From: Thaumasiovibrio subtropicus
GTDB taxonomy: Bacteria > Pseudomonadota > Gammaproteobacteria > Enterobacterales > Vibrionaceae
Direction: 5' to 3'
DNA length: 64,000 nt
Assembly (NCBI RefSeq): GCF_019703835.1
Contig: NZ_AP023055.1
Span: forward strand, 1-64,000
The position numbers were made by a program, and so were the translations under genes. This document shows, piece after piece, positions 59,103 to 64,000 of this stretch. The notes under the pieces were generated by a model. It had not been told where the DNA came from, searched no databases, and saw only the letters and a list, made by a program, of their open reading frames with translations. Each line of letters opens with the position of its first letter. Within the stretch, counting starts at the first letter, position 1.

Positions 59103-59663
59103 TTAGAAATACGTCTCAACGACATAAGTAATAGGCACGAATAGTACAACAGTGATGATCACACAGGTAAGCAGCATACCGACAACCAAACGCCAAAACG
59201 CTTGCCAGAACGTGGCCACACTGGTTTCGGCAATCATGATCGCGATATAGCTCACTGGTAATAGCATCATCACGAGTTGCCACAGCGCCATGGATACCAT
59301 GTTGTTTAACGACAAACTCACCGGGGTCAAAATGACACTGATCACGATACTGGCGAGCACTCCGTAGCTAACGCATAAGGCGAAGTGAGGATACACAATG
59401 TTGAACCGTGAGTTGGCGATTTGGAAGGTCACTTTGGTATACAACTTAATGAAGCCAATCGTGATGAAATAGGTCACGAGTAAGCCAATAAGTAGCTCGC
59501 CTAAATAGCGAGAGTACTCGCCGAAGACAAATAGCGTGACAAATGTTGAAACGACAGTCACCAAGCTTACCCACATACGTACAGGGCGATAATCTGCGCG
59601 TGCGGCGACTTTGTTTTGGATGAATTGTCCAGGAGAGAGAATCAGTGAAAGCATAGCGAACAT
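59103..59663 (-). CDS. Yip1-like multipass membrane protein
   Basis: The 186-residue product has about five transmembrane segments and no long soluble domain. The N-terminus (LSLILSPGQFIQNKVAARADYRP) resembles Yip1-family (PF04893) bacterial proteins, which often begin with a similar motif before the first segment. Function is unknown. ATG 59663 is used; ATG three codons downstream is equally possible. It lies alone between the VWA operon and a Bcr/CflA-like exporter. Confidence 0.7.
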   Translation of the reverse strand: MFAMLSLILSPGQFIQNKVAARADYRPVRMWVSLVTVVSTFVTLFVFGEYSRYLGELLIGLLVTYFITIGFIKLYTKVTFQIANSRFNIVYPHFALCVSYGVLASIVISVILTPVSLSLNNMVSMALWQLVMMLLPVSYIAIMIAETSVATFWQAFWRLVVGMLLTCVIITVVLFVPITYVVETYF

Positions 59664-59826
59664 CCGTTGACGTCAAAAGCAGCTACTGTATGGAAATCCG
59701 TCTGCTCTCAAAGATGTAAGATTCGCTTCTTCGCCTTACTTCAATATTTTGGTTGATACCTTCACCGCGCAGTGAGTAGAGGTGCGAGTGTGGTCACTCA
59801 ATGTCTAATTAACTGCGAAAAGGTGC

Positions 59827-59860
59827 TGTCAGCTCGCGGTCGGTGCTTGACGAGCTGACA
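59827..59860 (-). terminator. Terminator of the Bcr/CflA-like gene
   Basis: TGTCAGCTCG and CGAGCTGACA form a perfect 10-bp stem with a 14-base loop. The minus strand continues CACCTTTTC. Confidence 0.65.
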
Positions 59861-59866
59861 TGCTGA

Positions 59867-61051
59867 TTAGGAAAACTCAGGCTTAGGGGCATTAAATCCG
59901 CGTAAGATGTTGGTTAGCGTGATGCAAGCAAAAACACCGATGACCAAACCGAGATGCCAAGACTGGCTAATGCCAAGTTGCACTAAAGCCATACTGACGA
60001 ATGAAGAGATGATCATCTGCCCGCCGCCAGCCAATGCGGCAGCAGCACCCGCTTGATGCTGAAAAGGCTGCATCACCATGGCTTGCGAGCAGGGTAAGGC
60101 AATGCCATTACCTATCACCATGATCAGTTGGCCAAACATCATGGCTAAGGGCTCTAATGGCGCTAAACATAACCAGATGGCAGCTAACGCGTGCAGCATC
60201 GGGGTACACAACAGCATTTTCTTTATACCAATCATCGGGCGTAAACGGCTGGTTAAAGCGGTGCCGAGGAACATGCCAAGCGCAGGAATAATCGCCCACA
60301 AGGCATATTCATCCGAGGTCATGCCAATCTGGTTTTGCATGATAAACGGCATGACTGAGATAAGGGTGACCACCAAACTGAAGTTTAGCCAACTGATACT
60401 CGCGAAGCTGACAAAGTAGCGTGAGCGCAGCAGTTGGCCATATTGGCTGACGATTTTCTTTGGATTAGGTACGCGACTGCGCTTGGTCATCGTCTCTTTA
60501 AACAGCATTGAAATTGCACACCAAGCTAAGGCGACATAGCTCAGTAGGGTAACAAAGACCATAGGCCAACCGAGATGGTGATTGATCAAACCACCTATTA
60601 CCGGAGCAAACATGGGGGTGATGGAGGCAACCATGGCGAGATAGGAGAGCGCAGTAGGCAACTGCTCTCCTGAATAACTATCGCGGGTAGACGCACGCGC
60701 GAGTACGGCGCAACAGCCGGTGCCTAAACCTTGGATGAAGCGTCCAGCGACCATGCCATACAGACTCTCTTTCGACGCTATCACGAGGCAGAGACCAGCC
60801 AGTGCGAGCAGCAAACCGGTAAGCAATACTTTCTTACGTCCTAGTGCATCAGATATCGGGCCATAGATAAATTGAGATGGCCCAAAACCTAATAGATAGA
60901 TGGCGACCAAGAGTTGAGCCTCATCCAAGCTGACATTGAAATCATGGGCAATGCCGGGCAGCGCAGGGAAGATAAGCCCCATGCTGAGCTGACCAATACT
61001 GATGATCAAACAAGCGAGTAGAATGGGGCGTTTATGAAACGGCTTAGGCAT
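59867..61051 (-). CDS. Bcr/CflA-family multidrug efflux MFS transporter
   Basis: The 394-residue product has 12 transmembrane segments. MFS motif A is GPISDALGRKKVLLTG (about 65-80); LPGIAHDFNVSLDEAQL and GFGPSQFIYGP are typical of the Bcr/CflA/EmrD branch of drug:proton antiporters. GAAAALAGGGQM near residue 345 fits motif in the second half. It probably extrudes amphipathic drugs across the inner membrane. ATG 61051 begins MPKPFHKRPILLAC. No regulator is adjacent. Confidence 0.9.
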   Translation of the reverse strand: MPKPFHKRPILLACLIISIGQLSMGLIFPALPGIAHDFNVSLDEAQLLVAIYLLGFGPSQFIYGPISDALGRKKVLLTGLLLALAGLCLVIASKESLYGMVAGRFIQGLGTGCCAVLARASTRDSYSGEQLPTALSYLAMVASITPMFAPVIGGLINHHLGWPMVFVTLLSYVALAWCAISMLFKETMTKRSRVPNPKKIVSQYGQLLRSRYFVSFASISWLNFSLVVTLISVMPFIMQNQIGMTSDEYALWAIIPALGMFLGTALTSRLRPMIGIKKMLLCTPMLHALAAIWLCLAPLEPLAMMFGQLIMVIGNGIALPCSQAMVMQPFQHQAGAAAALAGGGQMIISSFVSMALVQLGISQSWHLGLVIGVFACITLTNILRGFNAPKPEFS

Positions 61052-61304
61052 GAACGAGCAACCTTAGTGAAAGCATGGAGGGGAAGAGAGTGGCGAGGCG
61101 TTATTCTATTCAGCTCTGTGGGGGAAAACAAAAACAACACATTGAATTTCGCAATAACTGTGTAAATAAACGTGAATGGAAAACGGCTAGCAGAACAATG
61201 TCACTCGTCTTGCTGCCGTTGATACGAATGCGAAGCGACTTGCCGTTGCGTTTGCAAGTGATAGACTCTTTCCATGATTCATTTGGTCACGTAAAGGTAA
61301 AGTG

Positions 61305-61556
61305 ATGAACCCAATTTTAGCGATATTAAAAGAAAACAATATCAGTGATGAGCAAATTAACGCTGTGTTTCAAGCGTTGACAGAAAACCCGCTGGCAGCG
61401 ATGGCGACCGTTGGTCAGCTTGGTTTGCCACAAGATAAGCTGCAACTCCTTATGACGCAAGTGATGCAAAATCCTGGGCTGATTAAAGAGGCGGTTGAAG
61501 AATTAGGTTTAGATTTTGCCAAGGTAGAAGCGGCGAAAGAGAAACTCCAAAAATAG
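61305..61556 (+). CDS. DUF2999 family protein
   Basis: The 83-residue acidic helical protein (MNPILAILKENNISDEQINA...) matches DUF2999, a family found in Vibrionaceae and relatives. ATG 61305 follows AAAGG; the frame opens one codon earlier with GTG. The sequence shows two helix pairs, one with ENPLAAMATVGQLGLPQDK. Function unknown. A hairpin made from a MITE-like end lies immediately downstream. Confidence 0.9.
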   Translation: MNPILAILKENNISDEQINAVFQALTENPLAAMATVGQLGLPQDKLQLLMTQVMQNPGLIKEAVEELGLDFAKVEAAKEKLQK

Positions 61557-61561
61557 ACCGT

Positions 61562-61601
61562 TATACTCAAACCACCTCAAGTTTTCTTATCGAGGTGGTT
61601 T
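61562..61601 (+). terminator. MITE-derived hairpin after the DUF2999 gene
   Basis: AAACCACCTC and GAGGTGGTTT form a perfect 10-bp stem around a 13-base loop. The outer bases match the MITE terminal repeat TATACTCAAACCACCTCAAG, so a MITE remnant may serve as terminator. Confidence 0.65.
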
Positions 61602-61695
61602 CCCTCCTTTGCTCATACCTTCTTGTTGCCATCAGATAGTTCAGATAAACCTTCAAGATACTGGCGAAACTGGCGTTTTTATACATACTTATCAA

Positions 61696-61935
61696 TATAC
61701 TCAAACCACCTCAATAAGTAGGATTCAAAAGCGGCTTAGCGTGTCGAGTTCAAGGCTAGGCATGAAGGAATGGTTTCCCCTTGCAAGTACCTTTAATGCA
61801 GAAATCGGGGCACTCGTCGCTTCCGGCTCGCTATCGTTGTGACTGCTTTTCGATTTAGCCCAAGCCTTCATGCAGTGCCTTGATGACAAGCCTAGAAACT
61901 CTCGATGAACAAGCACCTTGAGGTGGTTTGAGTAC
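61696..61935 (-). repeat. MITE-like element, copy C (inverted, degenerate)
   Basis: It has the same terminal words as copies A and B (TATACTCAAACCACCTCAA at the left, CTTGAGGTGGTTTGAGTA at the right) but the internal sequence is reversed. A frame on the plus strand (STFNAEIGALVAS) corresponds to the minus-strand frame in copy A. A further solo end (GCATCTTGAGG, CTTGAGTATA) lies at 61943-61967, just before the cyclase start codon. Confidence 0.8.
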
Positions 61936-61976
61936 AGATTCAAGCATCTTGAGGCCCCTTGAGTATAGGTATGTAG

Positions 61977-63512
61977 ATGAAATTCGGAAGAGCTATTGTG
62001 TTTATTGGGGGCGCTGTTTTTCTTATCATCGGCTTTCTGAGCTATCTCTCTTCATATCAGGAAATTAAACGCTCTACCAAAGAAACGCTGTCATTTCGTG
62101 TGGATAGTTTTAATCAGTATTTGCATATGATGGCAGTCAACAACCTCTCAATGCATGACTCTATGCAGAGCCACTATCAATTAGCGAAAAAAGGGTATCT
62201 ATACAGTGAGGTTGTGGAAGGGATAACCTTTTTTCCTCAACAGAATGTCTACGGGTTATCTGCGTTCGACTCCCCCCAGTATGCGTCTCAGCTACTGGGT
62301 ACACTAACCGCATTGGCTGATGTTGATATTTCTGCTCCTCATATCCAACATGAAATGACCGCTGTGATTACGCTTGATGAACAGTTGGCGGCTTACGTGG
62401 GCGACGCTGAACTCGCTATTTGGACGTACTATCTTTCTCAGCATCGTTTTCTTTACTTACTGCCAAAATTGCGAGTGCGTGATTTTCAGATTACGCCAAG
62501 CCTTTATGAGAAACCGTTTTGGACCCAAGTCATCCCTGAAGTTAATCCCGCAAGGAAACAGATAATCACCCCACTTTACGAAGACGCGGGTGGAGAAGGC
62601 TTAATGGTGACAATTGCTAGTCCGGTGTATTCAGACGATACGTTCTTAGGGGTGATCTGTGTCGACGTGGGGATTGCGTACATGCGTTCAGTACTGACCA
62701 TTGGTGACGCAGTGGGAGAATCGGTGTTAGTTGATGAAGAAGGGCTTTTAGCTGCAAAAGCGGAAGAGATTCATGTTGGCCAAGTGTTTCAAACTACCAC
62801 TCTGGACAGTAAGCAACAGTGGCAAGAATATGCTGATCGTTGGGTTTATGCGACACCTATTGAAGAGGGACAGCTGTTTTTTGTACATGAGTTATCGAAG
62901 TCAGAATTAATGACAAGTTCAATCAAAGCGTCGTTAACCACGTGGTTGTTTTTAATTATTGGTTATTTGTTGGGCGGCTTTGCTTATTACATGTATCGGG
63001 TGTCTATCAAGCATAAGAAACTGATGCGACTCGACCCGCTTACTCGACTGTATAATCGACGAGGTTTTAAAAATATCGTTTCTCCTATTTATGATAGCTT
63101 GATAGATAGCGAGGAAACAGGCGCTTTTTTATTGCTGGATATTGATAAGTTTAAAGCGGTCAATGATAACTATGGACACAGTGTGGGTGACGAGGTTATT
63201 CGTTCTATGGCTGAAATAATCAGCTCAATGGATCGTGAAGGTGCAGTGTGTAGCCGATGGGGTGGGGAAGAGTTTTTAGTCTTCATTCCGAATATCAGCC
63301 TAAATGATGCATTCAATCTTGCCGAGTCTATTCGTGCACGGGTAGAGACAACCCGCCATAGCCAACATCAACTTGCGATAACTATCAGTATAGGGCTATC
63401 GATCAGTTGCGGTAATAAACTGCCAGAATGGGTGATCAATCAAGCTGATGAAGCATTATATCGCGCGAAAAAGAACGGGCGGAATCGTACAGAGGTCTTT
63501 CTGCCGACGTAA
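61977..63512 (+). CDS. Membrane diguanylate cyclase with dCache sensor
   Basis: The 511-residue protein has TM1 at about 8-27, a periplasmic dCache-like domain (about 30-315, with DFQITPSLYEKPFWTQV and VYSDDTFLGVICVDVGIAY) and TM2 (about 320-340). A GGDEF domain follows: LDPLTRLYNRRGFKN, DIDKFKAVNDNYGHSVGD and the active site RWGGEEF, which is intact. It makes cyclic-di-GMP. No RxxD inhibitory site is seen five residues before GGEEF. ATG 61977 has TAGG about eight bases upstream, and the MITE end lies just before it, so the MITE may supply the promoter or leader. Confidence 0.92.
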   Translation: MKFGRAIVFIGGAVFLIIGFLSYLSSYQEIKRSTKETLSFRVDSFNQYLHMMAVNNLSMHDSMQSHYQLAKKGYLYSEVVEGITFFPQQNVYGLSAFDSPQYASQLLGTLTALADVDISAPHIQHEMTAVITLDEQLAAYVGDAELAIWTYYLSQHRFLYLLPKLRVRDFQITPSLYEKPFWTQVIPEVNPARKQIITPLYEDAGGEGLMVTIASPVYSDDTFLGVICVDVGIAYMRSVLTIGDAVGESVLVDEEGLLAAKAEEIHVGQVFQTTTLDSKQQWQEYADRWVYATPIEEGQLFFVHELSKSELMTSSIKASLTTWLFLIIGYLLGGFAYYMYRVSIKHKKLMRLDPLTRLYNRRGFKNIVSPIYDSLIDSEETGAFLLLDIDKFKAVNDNYGHSVGDEVIRSMAEIISSMDREGAVCSRWGGEEFLVFIPNISLNDAFNLAESIRARVETTRHSQHQLAITISIGLSISCGNKLPEWVINQADEALYRAKKNGRNRTEVFLPT

Positions 63513-63534
63513 TCCACCCATTGCGGTTTTACTG

Positions 63535-63799
63535 TATACTCAAGCCACCTCAAGATGCGTGTTCAGCGAGAGTTTCTAGGTTTGCCATCGAGGCACTGCT
63601 TTGAAGATCTAGTGGGCTAAATCAAAAAGCAGTAACAAAGGTGGCGAGCCTAGAAAACTCGCCCTTCGGGAAGCGACTAGCGCCCCGATTTCTGCGTTAA
63701 ATGTGTTTGAAAGGGGAAAGCCATTCCTTCACACATTTGCCTTGAACTCGACGCGCTAGTCTGCTTCTGAATCTCGCATCTTGAGGTGGCTTGAGTATA
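63535..63799 (+). repeat. MITE-like element, copy B (complete)
   Basis: The 265-bp element is bounded by TATACTCAAGCCACCTCAAG and CTTGAGGTGGCTTGAGTATA, perfect terminal inverted repeats of 20 bases, longer with the adjoining GATGC/GCATC pair. The inside is about as long as copy A and closely similar. It sits directly after the cyclase stop codon. Confidence 0.9.
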
Positions 63800-63812
63800 T
63801 TCAATAAAGCGG

Positions 63813-64000
63813 TTACTGCCTTTGTTCGAGAAGCCGCTCTAAAACGACATACACGCCTTTGTCTTCATTGCTGGGTGCGATAAAGCGGGCATACGCTTTG
63901 ACTTTCTCATGGGCGTTTTCCATTGCGTATGCGTGGTAACTCGCCTCCAGCATTTCAACATCGTTAAAGTAGTCGCCAAAGCTCATGGTTTCTTCATAGG
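63813..64000 (-). CDS. HAD-family Cof-type phosphatase, C-terminal part
   Basis: Only the last 62 codons are in the window. They read SFGDYFNDVEMLEASYHAYA, then ENAHEKVKAYARFIAPSNED and GVYVVLERLLEQ. The FGDxxND element is HAD motif IV, binding magnesium, and the MENA(H)EKVKAYA segment is typical of Cof-type sugar-phosphate or FMN phosphatases (YbiV/SupH-like). The gene continues beyond the window end. It lies just past MITE copy B. Confidence 0.9.
   Translation of the reverse strand, partial: YEETMSFGDYFNDVEMLEASYHAYAMENAHEKVKAYARFIAPSNEDKGVYVVLERLLEQRQ

Overview
The window is the origin-proximal part of the second chromosome of a Vibrionaceae bacterium. The family call rests on an RctB initiator preceded by a chromosome-II-type origin with regularly spaced 12-mer iterons, three perfect parS2 partition sites, a VPR-like integron attC site and a relic of a superintegron-type integrase. 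The genus cannot be fixed by reading; Salinivibrio, Grimontia or Enterovibrio are possible guesses only.

Layout. 1-1061: oriCII with parS2, DnaA boxes, ten iterons and an AT-rich segment rich in ATCA. 1062-30076: rctB, then ordinary accessory metabolism and envelope genes: a PlpD-like patatin/beta-barrel protein, several alpha/beta hydrolases, lipoproteins, an ATP-grasp enzyme, a GH2 beta-mannosidase, an OsmC protein, a PhnD-like binding protein paired with a GGDEF/EAL protein, a phosphopantetheinyl transferase, a DUF3857/transglutaminase protein, a DASS carboxylate transporter, an SMP-30 protein and a DUF1800/DUF1501 pair.

30090-40160: a small sedentary chromosomal integron. Cassette genes all lie on the minus strand, separated by attC sites: HNH nuclease, DUF4241 protein, bleomycin-resistance-like VOC protein, nucleotidyltransferase, a small membrane protein pair and several unknowns. 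The integrase gene sits divergently at the right end. It keeps its LexA box but is an internally deleted, truncated pseudogene, so the array should be frozen for intI-driven shuffling. Three decayed IS1111-attC-type relics and one intact IS110-family element sit at attC core sites. A cassette gene is frameshifted by a third copy of a 7-bp tandem repeat.

40161-43403: mobile debris. A MITE-like repeat is interrupted in its terminal repeat by a second intact IS110-family element, next to an NhaA antiporter gene that has lost its 5' end. 43610-64000: a DJ-1/PfpI protein, YibL, RhlE helicase, YghU, an MFS transporter with a His-rich peptide, a CDGSH/glutamate-synthase fusion, an HD-GYP protein, a chemoreceptor, a VWA / ECF sigma / putative anti-sigma operon, a Bcr/CflA-like exporter, DUF2999, a Cache-GGDEF cyclase between MITE copies, and the C-terminal end of a HAD phosphatase.

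No rRNA, tRNA or CRISPR array was recognised. Start codons were moved from the longest reading frame wherever a ribosome binding site or signal peptide argued for it.
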